The notes under the pieces were generated by a model. That model was given only the letters and a program-made list of their open reading frames with translations. It had not been told where the DNA came from and did not search any database. From the IMG/VR virus record IMGVR_UViG_3300027969_000001, positions 1 through 64,000 of that record: a DNA stretch of 64,000 nucleotides; one strand, 5' to 3'. Of this stretch, positions 1 to 10,338 are shown one piece after another. The first letter of the stretch is position 1; each line of letters begins with the position of its first letter. Position numbers and translations under genes: made by a program. Source of the DNA: a virus.

Positions 1-119
1 CTGGCCCACAGGGTGGAGTTGGAGCAACAGGTTTGACTGGTGCAACTGGCCCACAGGGTGGAGTTGGAGCAACAGGTTTGACTGGTGCAACTGGCCCACA
101 GGGTGGAGTTGGTGCAACA
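1..119 (+). repeat. 45-bp tandem repeat in the collagen-like shaft
   Basis: Two exact 45-bp units and most of a third encode identical five-triplet blocks ([15 protein letters not shown]). Being exact at DNA level they are likely recent and prone to length change. Confidence 0.85.
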
Positions 120-701
120 GGCACCGCTGGCACAGATGGCACAAATGGCGGGGTGGGTGCAACCGGCGCAACGGGTCCTGCTGGTTCTTATAACTCGGGC
201 ACTGGTATTGTTGTTTCCTCATTTGAAGCGTATGGCTTGATGTATTACTACAACCCTGGTCCATCTTCAGCAACTGAAGGTATTGTTCGTATTTCAACAG
301 GTGAATTGAAGAAAAACAGCGCTTCTGCAGTTTCTCTTCGTGCTCACAAAGAAGAGATAGTTCCAATAGAAAATGCTATTGAACAATTATCTTTGCTTAA
401 ACCGAGAAACTTTAGATTTAAAGAAGAAATTCTGGTTCCAAATGAGCCATATGATGTCTTTAACAGGCGTACTCAACTCCAGTACGGTTTCGTCATGGAA
501 GAAGTGCAGGAGTCTATTCCTGACTTAGTTATGCATAAATCACCCGACGGCATAGAACATGAAGCAATGTACTGGAAAGAACCAGGAGTGATTGCCCTGA
601 CAGTTAGTGCAGTTCAGGAATTGATAGCAGAAATTGAACTACTTCGCTCTGAGGTTGCATCACTTCACTATCAAGTAAACAAACAAGATAATGTGGGATA
701 A
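1..701 (+). CDS. Collagen-like tail fibre with C-terminal S74-type chaperone domain (5' partial)
   Basis: The reading frame is open to the left edge, so the N-terminus is missing. The first 60 or so residues are Gly-X-Y triplets (GPQ, GVG, ATG types), i.e. a collagen-like trimeric shaft. The last 130 residues resemble the intramolecular-chaperone (peptidase S74) domain at the end of phage fibres: a Ser and Lys five residues apart (VSLRAHK), an LKPRNFRFK strand, a GFVMEEVQESIPDLV segment and a final coiled-coil helix (VQELIAEIELLRSEV). In that family the domain trimerises the fibre and then cleaves itself off. Self-cleavage here is inference; the Ser/Lys pair has the right spacing. It is followed after 7 bp by baseplate genes. 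Confidence 0.8.
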   Translation, partial: GPQGGVGATGLTGATGPQGGVGATGLTGATGPQGGVGATGTAGTDGTNGGVGATGATGPAGSYNSGTGIVVSSFEAYGLMYYYNPGPSSATEGIVRISTGELKKNSASAVSLRAHKEEIVPIENAIEQLSLLKPRNFRFKEEILVPNEPYDVFNRRTQLQYGFVMEEVQESIPDLVMHKSPDGIEHEAMYWKEPGVIALTVSAVQELIAEIELLRSEVASLHYQVNKQDNVG

Positions 702-708
702 TTGAAAA

Positions 709-1005
709 ATGGACATGATTGCATTCCCTATTAAATTTGATTCCACAGGTTTAAAGAAACTTGCCGATGGAACGAACGACTTTTACTCACAACTATTGAC
801 AATATGTCTCCTTACTGAACCATTGACTCATCCCTTTACTCCATCATTTGGAGTAAATGACCCAACCTTCGGCAATATAGATAAAGGGCTATTTGTACTT
901 AATGCTTCTAGATTTATTCCTGAAGTATCAATTAATGGTTTATCAATTACTGGTAATGATTCAAATACGGGGAAAACTAAGATAAGTTTCTCCTTCACGT
1001 CGTAA
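709..1005 (+). CDS. Baseplate wedge protein, gp25/GPW-like (probable)
   Basis: A 98-residue protein whose layout fits the gp25-like baseplate family: an N-terminal FP-x-KFD-x-TG strand, a central helix ending in LLTEPLTHPFTPSFGV (the family has an LLT...R..P.FG segment), then short strands. In T4-like and P2-like phages gp25 joins the inner baseplate to the sheath. It directly precedes the baseplate J gene, its normal partner. No strong Shine-Dalgarno is visible. The call rests on motif layout and position, not on a strong signature. Confidence 0.6.
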   Translation: MDMIAFPIKFDSTGLKKLADGTNDFYSQLLTICLLTEPLTHPFTPSFGVNDPTFGNIDKGLFVLNASRFIPEVSINGLSITGNDSNTGKTKISFSFTS

Positions 1006-1017
1006 CAAGAGGACAAA

Positions 1018-2487
1018 ATGCCAGCTGATTTTACAGAATACATAAACCTAACGGTCTTCGACAAGGAACCAGGAGACATCTATAGAGATGCCATAGAGCT
1101 GGCTCGCTTAACCCTTCCTGACTTTAACCTCAGAACAGGGACTCCAGAAGACGCAATATTTCAAGCAATGTCCTACATCAGCGCTCACAACATTGCATCC
1201 ATAAATAGACTCCCAAATAGATTAATGTCTGGGATAGTTTCGCTAATGGGGTATCAGAGACAAGAAGCCGTACCTGCCGAAATAGACGTAATCATTTATC
1301 TTGATACGTACGATGGAGCCGTAATCCCATACGGAACAACTTTTACGTATGACACAATATTTGAAGACGAGGTTGTGCAATATGCTTTCTGGACAACCGA
1401 AGCAGTAGAGATAGCATCAGTTGACCCGGAAACAGCATTGGATTACCCGTCCGCACAAGTGACACTCACATGTTTAGAGGCTGGAATCATCCCACCAATC
1501 GATGACAACGTTGACTTCACTATCATTTCATCCGGAACACCAATTCAGGCATGCGTGACGGCGTCACCAAACAACTTTGCCAACGGCATAAACGCAGACA
1601 CTGACGAGGACTATCTGTCACGAGCTTCTACCTATATTCGTTCTACGACCCAGGCACTAGTTAAGGCTTCTCAAATTGAGGCATATATTCTTACTGCGTA
1701 TCCAGATGTCGTAAGTAGATGTAAAGTTTACGACCTCACTAATGGCGATGACATATCTGGGGAAATAGGGGTATATCGCTCTCAGGATATAGCGTCAGTA
1801 AGTATAACTTCAGATGTGGCTACAGTGGTTCTTGAAACCGAAAGCACTTTTGTTGTTGGAGATAAAATAACCGTTTCTATAGTCGATGCGACCCCAGCTG
1901 GAATATTCAACGGGGAGTACACAGTAACCTACTCATCCGGGTCAACCGTTCGGTTTGCTCTTGTACATGGAAATGTATCGTCTACTCCTGTAACTTCTGG
2001 AACGGTTCATATTGGAGATGACGTTTCTGGATACGTAACAATCTTTGCTTACGGTTTTAATACGTATCTTAACTTTCTTGAAAAATCAAGCATCATTACT
2101 GACGTAAGAAATAAAGCGGTTGCAGGGCTTTCTTTCGAGATACTCGACCCAACACTTGTTAGTTTTGATATATCTGGAGAGATAGCTGTTTATTCTAATT
2201 ACATTTCTACAGACGTACAGACATCTATTGAAAATGCCCTTATTGACTACCTAAGCCCAACTTCTTTCCCGTATACATCAGACAGAGTTAGAAATAGCCA
2301 GATAGTTTCAATTATTAGTCAAATACCTGGAGTTGCGTATGTTTCTAATATTGATTTTTCTAACTATTTAGCGGCTCTTGACTGGATTACCACGACTGAT
2401 GCTGATGGAAGATTTAAGAACAAAGGAACGCTTCCAAATATAAACGTTGGAAACATAGACCTTACATACGTGACGATAGATGCGTAA
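1018..2487 (+). CDS. Baseplate J-like protein
   Basis: At 489 residues it has the Baseplate_J pattern: an N-terminal arm with the DFNLRTGTPEDAIFQAMSY helix, a central domain with the INADTDEDYLSRAS segment followed by a helix and PDVVSRCKVYD, and a C-terminal part with KSSIITDVRNKAVAGL and repeated beta strands. In contractile tails the protein (gpJ of P2, gp6 of T4) forms the wedge ring of the baseplate. RBS AAGAGGA lies 7 bp upstream of ATG. It sits 12 bp after the gp25-like gene and 2 bp before the tail protein I-like gene, the usual baseplate order. Confidence 0.9.
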   Translation: MPADFTEYINLTVFDKEPGDIYRDAIELARLTLPDFNLRTGTPEDAIFQAMSYISAHNIASINRLPNRLMSGIVSLMGYQRQEAVPAEIDVIIYLDTYDGAVIPYGTTFTYDTIFEDEVVQYAFWTTEAVEIASVDPETALDYPSAQVTLTCLEAGIIPPIDDNVDFTIISSGTPIQACVTASPNNFANGINADTDEDYLSRASTYIRSTTQALVKASQIEAYILTAYPDVVSRCKVYDLTNGDDISGEIGVYRSQDIASVSITSDVATVVLETESTFVVGDKITVSIVDATPAGIFNGEYTVTYSSGSTVRFALVHGNVSSTPVTSGTVHIGDDVSGYVTIFAYGFNTYLNFLEKSSIITDVRNKAVAGLSFEILDPTLVSFDISGEIAVYSNYISTDVQTSIENALIDYLSPTSFPYTSDRVRNSQIVSIISQIPGVAYVSNIDFSNYLAALDWITTTDADGRFKNKGTLPNINVGNIDLTYVTIDA

Positions 2488-2489
2488 CT

Positions 2490-3704
2490 ATGCCAACTAC
2501 ACGAAATTTACTTTCTAGAACCAATTCACTTCTTGTTACGGACGAAAATGGGAGAGCATTACCTATTTCCGGATATGCCCATGACTGGGAATTAGAACCA
2601 GGCAACGGAACTTTTTCCCTTATATCTACTGACTATTTAGTTGATTCAAGATATTCATTTAGAATTTCTCCATCAAATACTAACGACATAACAATCAAAC
2701 TTTTGGATGTACCACTAGTACTAAAAGACAATGGGGAGACACTTTCTTTTAATTGCCGTGTTAAATCTTCTTCAGAAGTTACTGTATCTTCTCTCCTGTA
2801 CATTAATTCAGTAACCCCAGCAGACGTAGCTCATAATGAGGTATTTAGTGCCGGCTTGTATAATGGGGCACACTCTAATACTTCTATTGTTCCAGATAAT
2901 CAAGCTTCAAATTTTGCAAATGTAGAAATAACAATATCTGGACATCAAGCAAAAACTCTTTATCTGACCTGTCCTCATTTAATAAACGAGTTAGCATTTT
3001 ATTCAAACCCGTTTGTTCCATCTATACGCCGCTATATGCCGGATTTTTATTTTGAATACGATTCTGTTGCCGAGTTTCCATCTTATCCTCTCTACAGGTT
3101 GGTAGACATACTCACTAGTGCTGCCGGAGATACTCGACTAGAACATGACGCAATGTGGGGTTATGAAAACTACGAAATTCTTATAGCAGAAGGAATGACG
3201 TCTCATTGGGCGCATAGTGTTCTAACTTCGCCACGTTCAATTAGGAACGACTACATACCTTGGGCTTTGCAATTTGTTGGCGCAAATCTAGTTGGGAATA
3301 TACAACTTGCTGATGGGTCATTGTATTTTAACAATACTCAAACAGTTAGAGAGTTTCTCGAATGGCAGCTTGCTGGTGGATACTTTGGAACAAATGCTGG
3401 AACAAGAAGAGCCATAATCCATGCTGTCCAGCAGGTCACTACAAGGACAGTAGACGGAGAAGAGTCGACTCGCTCGGTAGCAGTATCTCCCATCTACAAC
3501 GGGGACCCTTTCGCCCTGCACATACAAACTCTTACAAACGAAACCATAGATGCAGACGCTGGCGAGACAAGCCAAGCAGTTATGACCATAGCCACGCTAG
3601 CTAAACCAGCAGGATTTTTATTGACACACACAACAGTAGACGAATTCTCGTTTACCTTTGACGACCCATCGCTAGGCGTCTTTGATGATTTGACTTGGGG
3701 CTAA
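2490..3704 (+). CDS. Tail protein I-like baseplate/fibre-attachment protein
   Basis: A 404-residue protein. The first 170 residues are beta-rich, like a carbohydrate-binding or attachment domain. The middle (about 200-310) holds helices with DYIPWALQFVGANLVG, REFLEWQLAGGYFGTNAGTRRAII and a following helix. That matches the P2 tail protein I pattern (LPWLAQ...; RGT..ai). In such phages protein I links baseplate J to the fibres. Position directly after the J gene supports this. Fusion of an N-terminal beta domain to a protein I core is atypical of P2 but common in actinophages. Confidence 0.65.
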   Translation: MPTTRNLLSRTNSLLVTDENGRALPISGYAHDWELEPGNGTFSLISTDYLVDSRYSFRISPSNTNDITIKLLDVPLVLKDNGETLSFNCRVKSSSEVTVSSLLYINSVTPADVAHNEVFSAGLYNGAHSNTSIVPDNQASNFANVEITISGHQAKTLYLTCPHLINELAFYSNPFVPSIRRYMPDFYFEYDSVAEFPSYPLYRLVDILTSAAGDTRLEHDAMWGYENYEILIAEGMTSHWAHSVLTSPRSIRNDYIPWALQFVGANLVGNIQLADGSLYFNNTQTVREFLEWQLAGGYFGTNAGTRRAIIHAVQQVTTRTVDGEESTRSVAVSPIYNGDPFALHIQTLTNETIDADAGETSQAVMTIATLAKPAGFLLTHTTVDEFSFTFDDPSLGVFDDLTWG

Positions 3705-3745
3705 AATGATAAACTTTTTCAACAGGAACGCAGGAGAATAGCAAA

Positions 3746-4846
3746 ATGGCTGGAACACGATTATTTCTTTCAGGAGAAATTGCTTACGCAACAGATGTAA
3801 ATAACTTCCTTATGGACCAGGTTATTGCTCGCTTCACGAACGTTGCCCAAAGAGACCTTGCCTTTGGCGATGGAATAGCAATAGCTCTCGGCGGAGACGG
3901 TAAACCACTATTGACGACTGGACAATTTTGCTACCTTATTGATAGAGGTGACGGGTTCGGAGAGGTTCAATACTGGGACGGAGATAGCTGGGTTTCTTCT
4001 TCTCAATTTACTATCGCTGATGGAGTCATAATTGAATCAAAGATAGCAACTGGAGCAGTAACTAGCACCAAAATTGCACCTAACTCTATTAATTCTTCCC
4101 ATATTGCTCCAGGTACCGTAATAACTTCAGATATTGATGATGGGCAAATCACAGAAGCAAAGATTGCCGATTCTGCTGTTACTAGTGCAAAAATAGCAAA
4201 TGGGGCAATTGTTAATGCCGACATAAACGCTTCAGCAGCAATTGCCTTAACAAAACTTTCAGGAACTGCGGCCAACCTACGTACAGCGCTTGGCAGCGAA
4301 TCAACGGGTACTGGTAATGCAGTTTTTGCGACAAGTCCAACACTGGCGACCCCAACACTCGGCGTAGCTTCGGCAACATCGGTAAACAAATTAGCCATAA
4401 CTGCTCCCAGTACTGGAGCGACCCTAACTCTTGCTGATGGGTCTACGTTTCAGATTACGGGAGCCTTCTCGGTCAACTTGACTGCTACCGCAGGAACTTC
4501 GGTAACGCTTCCAACATCTGGAACTCTTGCAACCCTTGCCGGCGGCGAGACACTAACCAACAAGACCATAGCTTCACCGACTATTTCTGGTCTTTACCTT
4601 TCGGACTCAAGTATTACGTTTGAAGGCTCTTCTGCAGACGCATACGAAACAACAATAAGCGTAGTTGACCCAACCGCAGACAGAACAATCACTGTTCCAA
4701 ACGTAACTGGAACAATAGTTACAACAGGAGATTCTGGAACAGTTTCTAACACAATGCTTAGTTACACAACAGTCCCTCAGCAAACAGTTTCTACAAGTGC
4801 CCCATCAGGCGGTAAACAACACGACATTTGGATAAAGGTCGCATAA
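3746..4846 (+). CDS. Tail fibre / distal tail protein with repeat-rich shaft
   Basis: A 366-residue protein. The N-terminus (1-90) carries an MAGTRLFLSGEIAYATDVNNFL segment typical of fibre-attachment domains. Residues 95-170 are about ten degenerate repeats of the form SKIA-x-G-A-V-T-S-x-KIA. Further on come fibre motifs such as ETLTNKTIASPTISG, where the phrase LTNKTI recurs in many phage fibres. RBS AGGAGAATAG lies upstream of ATG. It is followed 3 bp later by the Cys-rich protein gene, probably in one late operon. The receptor is unknown. Confidence 0.65.
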   Translation: MAGTRLFLSGEIAYATDVNNFLMDQVIARFTNVAQRDLAFGDGIAIALGGDGKPLLTTGQFCYLIDRGDGFGEVQYWDGDSWVSSSQFTIADGVIIESKIATGAVTSTKIAPNSINSSHIAPGTVITSDIDDGQITEAKIADSAVTSAKIANGAIVNADINASAAIALTKLSGTAANLRTALGSESTGTGNAVFATSPTLATPTLGVASATSVNKLAITAPSTGATLTLADGSTFQITGAFSVNLTATAGTSVTLPTSGTLATLAGGETLTNKTIASPTISGLYLSDSSITFEGSSADAYETTISVVDPTADRTITVPNVTGTIVTTGDSGTVSNTMLSYTTVPQQTVSTSAPSGGKQHDIWIKVA

Positions 4847-4849
4847 AAA

Positions 4850-5920
4850 ATGCCAAACGTCGGTTCTAATGAATTCAAGGCTGCTAAAGGGGCGAACGAC
4901 TTCGTCTCGGGTATTCCTTTGGGTAAAAACGGAACTAGCGGTGGCCCCAATAATGACGGTTGGAAGTACGGGATAGCAGTTTATGCTCATAACGGAACAG
5001 ATTGGGTTGAGGTATGGAACGCCAGACCGCAGATGGTTTCATCCACTATTACTCAGACAAGCGCAACCGAATTAAGTTTTACTGGAACGGCTGACCCTAA
5101 TAATTTTTTAACAACGGCTTCTTTTGAATTACGTATAGTCGGCGGAAGTTATGTACCTAGCACCACAACAACTACTGGACTCGGTAACAACATAGACGGA
5201 GCAGTAGGTTACGCAGTAACATACACAGACAACGAAGACGGTACTTATCAGAATTGGGAAGCGCGAGCCAAAGGCGTCAATACAGCAGGAACGGACTACG
5301 GTTCAGTAATCGCTCTTGACTGCCGTCAAAACCAATTTGCATATACGAACGGAGCAGAGTACTCAACCGGTGGCGACTGCGCCACAAAGCGCATTGCTTC
5401 CGACAGAACGTATACAAAAACAGGATGTTTTACATATACGGTTGCTGGAGCGAACTACGACAATGCGGATAATAAATGCCCCGACAAAGCGTACCCATGC
5501 TACGAAGCAGGCGTTTTTCATGAAAACACAGAAAACCCATGCGGTACTTGTGGCTACTATACAAGTAGTTACACTTCATATTCTGCAAGGGCGGTAACCG
5601 GTCCATGTTCTGATGTAAGCGTCACAAACGCCAACGGAGAATGTAGAGACCTTGACGCAAGAGTTCGTATTTACTCAGAAGCGTTTCAGATTGGACACGG
5701 AATAGAGGGAAACCTGTACTGGCATGGATACAACCCTGATACTGGCGTAAACATACTTGCATGGGTTGGACCAAAGAATACCGATGGGTGCGGATTTTTT
5801 GAATTACCGATGTATAAAGTTTGGTACTGTGGAACAGACGTAGATGGAATTAACTCCGAACGACCTTACTGGATTGAGAAGTTCGCATGTCAAAGTCAAT
5901 TCACTAACTACCCAGAGTGA
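4850..5920 (+). CDS. Cysteine-rich tail protein of unknown fold
   Basis: A 356-residue protein. The first 170 residues look like a beta-sandwich (GWKYGIAVYAHNGTDWVEVW, an immunoglobulin-like pattern). The C-terminal half holds about 17 cysteines, some in CGTCGYY, unusual for phage structural proteins and suggestive of metal binding or disulphides formed outside the cell. It ends the rightward distal-tail operon and converges with a leftward operon 6 bp away. I do not recognise a named family; an adhesin role is inferred from position. Confidence 0.5.
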   Translation: MPNVGSNEFKAAKGANDFVSGIPLGKNGTSGGPNNDGWKYGIAVYAHNGTDWVEVWNARPQMVSSTITQTSATELSFTGTADPNNFLTTASFELRIVGGSYVPSTTTTTGLGNNIDGAVGYAVTYTDNEDGTYQNWEARAKGVNTAGTDYGSVIALDCRQNQFAYTNGAEYSTGGDCATKRIASDRTYTKTGCFTYTVAGANYDNADNKCPDKAYPCYEAGVFHENTENPCGTCGYYTSSYTSYSARAVTGPCSDVSVTNANGECRDLDARVRIYSEAFQIGHGIEGNLYWHGYNPDTGVNILAWVGPKNTDGCGFFELPMYKVWYCGTDVDGINSERPYWIEKFACQSQFTNYPE

Positions 5921-5926
5921 GTTTTA

Positions 5927-6121
5927 TTACTTAAACTCAATCCCATCCCAGGTTAAACCTTCTTGTATTGGTTCTTCTACTGGAATAAAAGTTGGATTAC
6001 TTGAAAATATGGCTACCCATTTCTCATCTTCTTCTTTAAAACAGTAATTACCAGCAACTTCGCCATCTACAACTGCAGCAAAACACTGCATTTTAACTTC
6101 TCGCAGAATTTGCTCACTCAT
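5927..6121 (-). CDS. Small acidic hypothetical protein
   Basis: A 64-residue protein, last gene of a three-gene leftward operon. Its ATG overlaps the stop of the upstream gene (ATGA), so it is probably translationally coupled. The sequence has alternating strands and acidic loops (KEEDEKWVAIF, PVEEPIQEGLTWDG) and no recognisable domain. Confidence 0.6.
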   Translation of the reverse strand: MSEQILREVKMQCFAAVVDGEVAGNYCFKEEDEKWVAIFSSNPTFIPVEEPIQEGLTWDGIEFK

Positions 6122-6849
6122 ATTTTGTCAAGAACTTCGTCAAAAGACATTTTAGTATTATTTTCAACTACTGAGACAACCCATTTTTTCATAGCTGTAG
6201 ACATCTCTGGGAAATCTTCTACTAAGTCTCGATGTGATTTATCGCCCCGTAAAAAACGAACAAGATGCATATCTGGGTATGATTTTATTTCATCCATTAT
6301 TTTTTTTGGTGGCTGCAAGAAGTCAAAAACCCTCTTACACAATACCGAAAAAGCGTGAGTTGAGTTAAATGGCTCGTCTACAAGAAGCGACCATTCGTGC
6401 ATAACCTTAAGTAATTCTCCAAATGTTCGTCCTACTTTTAAAACTTCACTCCAGGAACCTTTTTCTAATTCGGGTTTTGCAAATTCAGTAAAACAAAACC
6501 CAAAAACACCAGGAACATGGGAAAATCCATAAATGTGCTTAATGTGACCAGGTCCAAATATCTCGTCTGTATAAGGGATGTTTTTTCCAAACATTAGACC
6601 GTCGATTTCACTTTCATCAAAGTCGGTCCATTTTTTTATGCCATATGTCAAATTGTCGCATCTACCAATATTTGCAACATTGACACCTTCAACAATAAGA
6701 ACGCTGTCCATCAAGTGAAAAAACCCCGTATTAATGCTATCGGGGACTCTAAGTAGTAGGTCTTTTTGTATTGCTGAATCAATACCAACGGTCTCAGGAC
6801 GAATAGTTACGTCAATGCCTGGTCGTACTTCGATTGGGTTGTCGCTCAT
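6118..6849 (-). CDS. Hypothetical protein, 243 aa
   Basis: A mixed alpha/beta protein with no family I can name. Notable segments are a Gly/His/Phe-rich stretch (FGPGHIKHIYGFSHVPG) and a C-terminal helical region. Both ends overlap neighbours by 4 bp (ATGA), giving a compact leftward operon that sits between the distal tail genes and a glycosyltransferase. A role in fibre maturation or host modification is possible but not shown. Confidence 0.6.
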   Translation of the reverse strand: MSDNPIEVRPGIDVTIRPETVGIDSAIQKDLLLRVPDSINTGFFHLMDSVLIVEGVNVANIGRCDNLTYGIKKWTDFDESEIDGLMFGKNIPYTDEIFGPGHIKHIYGFSHVPGVFGFCFTEFAKPELEKGSWSEVLKVGRTFGELLKVMHEWSLLVDEPFNSTHAFSVLCKRVFDFLQPPKKIMDEIKSYPDMHLVRFLRGDKSHRDLVEDFPEMSTAMKKWVVSVVENNTKMSFDEVLDKI

Positions 6850-7091
6850 TTTATTTCCTCAATCTTTAGGTCTATTTTTTTTAAATTATCAAAGGAATTA
6901 ATTATCATCATTTTTTTTGTGTAGCCATATGACGGTATTTCCAACGAGCCCCTCAGTGTCTCGATACTCTCATCACTATAGGAAAGCCCCACCTCTTTAC
7001 ACAAAGAAGAGACGTATGCGTCAGTCAAATCTCTCAATGCTGTAAGTGATTCCAGTTTATCTTCATGTGTCAAGAACTGTTCAATTCCCAT
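6846..7091 (-). CDS. Hypothetical helical protein, 81 aa
   Basis: First gene of the leftward three-gene operon, overlapping the next by 4 bp. It is mostly helical (DKLESLTALRDLTDAYVSSLC, DNLKKIDLKIEEI). The 56 bp upstream are shared with a divergent rightward gene and should hold both promoters. Confidence 0.55.
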   Translation of the reverse strand: MGIEQFLTHEDKLESLTALRDLTDAYVSSLCKEVGLSYSDESIETLRGSLEIPSYGYTKKMMIINSFDNLKKIDLKIEEIK

Positions 7092-7147
7092 TTTTTACCT
7101 CGGTCTTTAGATACACAGTTTACAGTTTATTACGCTAATATATCGAC

Positions 7148-7393
7148 ATGACATCGCCTTGGCAAGAATGGAAAAAGAAGAACCTAGAACGGCAGGAGAC
7201 TGGAGTCGTCCGTCCATGGGACATGCTTAACCCTGAGACCGAGTACGTAGACGAAGAAGTACAGAAATCTCGCTATGACCTGTGCGAAGGCTGCGAGCAC
7301 CTTATGGCCACAAAACAGTGCTCTCAGTGTGGATGTATGATGCCTATTAAAACAAAGCTTTTACACGCAAAATGCCCTGTAGGCAAGTGGTAA
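7148..7393 (+). CDS. Small zinc-ribbon protein
   Basis: An 81-residue protein with four cysteines in C-x2-C and C-x2-C pairs (LCEGCEHL; QCSQCGCMM) plus a C-terminal KCPVGKW. This fits a zinc ribbon. It is paralogous to the next gene, which it overlaps by one base (TAATG). Similar small zinc-ribbon proteins lie near structural genes in T4-like phages. A TAATAT hexamer 8 bp before the ATG could be a -10 for a nearly leaderless transcript. Confidence 0.65.
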   Translation: MTSPWQEWKKKNLERQETGVVRPWDMLNPETEYVDEEVQKSRYDLCEGCEHLMATKQCSQCGCMMPIKTKLLHAKCPVGKW

Positions 7394-7614
7394 TGAGTAA
7401 AAGAACTCGTGGGAAGAACCAGGAAGTCAGTCCTGTAGACTTCCTCAACCTAGACACCGAATATGCGGATAAATCACTACAAGATTCGCGTTACAAAACG
7501 TGTACAGACTGCGAACACTTTAGGAAACTAACCAAACAATGTAAGCTGTGCGGTTGCTTCATGCACTTAAAGGTGAAACTACTCCAGGCTGAATGCCCAA
7601 TAGATAAGTGGTGA
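7393..7614 (+). CDS. Small zinc-ribbon protein, paralogue of the preceding gene
   Basis: A 73-residue protein with the same plan as its neighbour: an FLNLDTEY segment, CTDCEHF and CKLCGCFMHLK pairs and a final CPIDKW. The start is placed at the ATG overlapping the upstream stop (TAATG). The two are a tandem duplication that has diverged well beyond half of its positions. It ends one base before a convergent glycosyltransferase gene. Confidence 0.65.
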   Translation: MSKRTRGKNQEVSPVDFLNLDTEYADKSLQDSRYKTCTDCEHFRKLTKQCKLCGCFMHLKVKLLQAECPIDKW

Positions 7615-7615
7615 G

Positions 7616-8674
7616 CTAAGAAAGCTCGTAGAAACCCTTGCCCCACAAGCCCTGAAGGCGGGTGAAGTACTTTTCGTACATGAGCCCAACAGTGTCTAAT
7701 CCGTAGCGGCCTTTTGAGTACTTACTGATTGCGGCCCTATCCAGGCTCTTTACCTGCTCAGTTGCGTCAGCGAACTCCTGCATTGTGTGACACCGGAATC
7801 CGGTCACTCCATCAATCACCGTTTCGGTGAAGGCACCCCAGTCGGTCGAGATAATTGGGGACCCGCAGGCCATGGCTTCGATGGCTACTGTCCCAAAAGG
7901 TTCAACGTAAATAGTTGGAGTAAAAGTAGCAATTGCGCCACCCATGAGCTTGGCTCGCTCTTCCGTTCCTACAACGCCCACATACTCGCCATAGTCGGGC
8001 GCAGAACCCTGTCCAGCGACCACCAGACGCTTTCCTAGCGCCTTACAGACATCTACTGCTATCTGATAGCCCTTGCGCTCAATAAGCCGTCCTATGAAGA
8101 GATAGTAGTCGTCTGGTTCTTCTTGTAAAGGGAAATCCTGAATATCAATATAACTTGGGATTACCGTGTCATAAAACTTGCCGTCAAGGGCGTGGGGGTC
8201 CGTAACTTTGGACCCGTAGCAGGAATGCATCCATGCGTAGGACTCAAAGACCTTGAAGTTGGCAAACGAGCCACCATACCCAATTCCAAACTCCACGCTC
8301 AGTTCGTCAGGGAAAGCGTCAGCGATTGGTTTGGAGGCATAACCAGCGATAAGGCAAATAAAGTCTTTGTGCTCTAGGCGCTCTTGAATGCCTTTGATTA
8401 CATTGCTATTGAATTCAACCCAATGGGGAAGGTTCCAGTCAAAGGACGCAGCCGAGTAATGATTGGGTCCGACAGCCGCTAGACGCTGTTCTTCGGTAAT
8501 ACAGGTGATGTGCTCATCGCAGGGGGCTTCGTTGAACTCGCCACCGTACAGAAATACGGTATGACCGAGGTCTTTCATCATGATGCAGAACTTACGGACT
8601 TTCTCCGTGTAGGCACAAGCCGTAAAGTCTTCAGTGGTGTTGGTGTGAGGGAGGGAAACTACATGAAATCTCAT
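7616..8674 (-). CDS. GT-B fold glycosyltransferase (GT4-like)
   Basis: A 352-residue protein with a clear family 4 glycosyltransferase C-terminal domain: YLFIGRLIERKGYQIAVDVC, a LVVAGQG strand, a VGVVGTEERAKLMG turn, and the nucleotide-sugar site EPFGTVAIEAMACGSPIISTDWGA with the E-x7-E pair. The N-terminal half is less conserved. It transfers a sugar from a nucleotide donor; acceptor unknown. Phage copies act on host surface glycans, phage DNA or virion proteins. Next to adhesin genes, virion or receptor glycosylation is the best guess. Confidence 0.85.
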   Translation of the reverse strand: MRFHVVSLPHTNTTEDFTACAYTEKVRKFCIMMKDLGHTVFLYGGEFNEAPCDEHITCITEEQRLAAVGPNHYSAASFDWNLPHWVEFNSNVIKGIQERLEHKDFICLIAGYASKPIADAFPDELSVEFGIGYGGSFANFKVFESYAWMHSCYGSKVTDPHALDGKFYDTVIPSYIDIQDFPLQEEPDDYYLFIGRLIERKGYQIAVDVCKALGKRLVVAGQGSAPDYGEYVGVVGTEERAKLMGGAIATFTPTIYVEPFGTVAIEAMACGSPIISTDWGAFTETVIDGVTGFRCHTMQEFADATEQVKSLDRAAISKYSKGRYGLDTVGLMYEKYFTRLQGLWGKGFYELS

Positions 8675-8696
8675 ACCGAGATGCTAGCAGGCAGTC

Positions 8697-8851
8697 CTAC
8701 TCAGGGTTCCATTCTTCAGCGGTGTTACCTTCAGCAACCCACGCAAGATACGCCTGATAATCCGTGTTTGCTTCATCCATAGGAATCCAAGATTTGGTTT
8801 CTTTATGAAAAATTGTTATTCCGAAAAGTTCTGATTCTAAAATTGAGTAAC

Positions 8852-8855
<4 letters not shown>
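8697..8855 (-). CDS. Small tail-fibre-associated protein with [10 protein letters not shown] motif
   Basis: A 52-residue protein. The phrase [16 protein letters not shown] followed by an acidic tail with Trp recurs in small proteins next to phage fibre genes. Its ATG overlaps the stop of the collagen-like fibre gene by 4 bp (ATGA). Coupling to the fibre gene suggests a fibre assembly or trimming function (inference). Confidence 0.6.
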
Positions 8856-10240
<1,385 letters not shown>

Positions 10241-10300
10241 ATGCCACCATTTTACACCATGTTCGCATTGAGATTTTCTTCGACTCGGGTAATGATTTTC

Positions 10301-10337
10301 CTAAATCCGAGGGGGTTTTGTTTCTAAATCCGAGGGG
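10301..10337. repeat. Direct repeat CTAAATCCGAGGGG, two copies
   Basis: Two exact 14-bp copies spaced 23 bp apart lie between the start of the fibre gene and the end of the membrane protein gene. They may be a regulatory site or recombination scar. Confidence 0.6.
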
Positions 10338-10338
10338 A

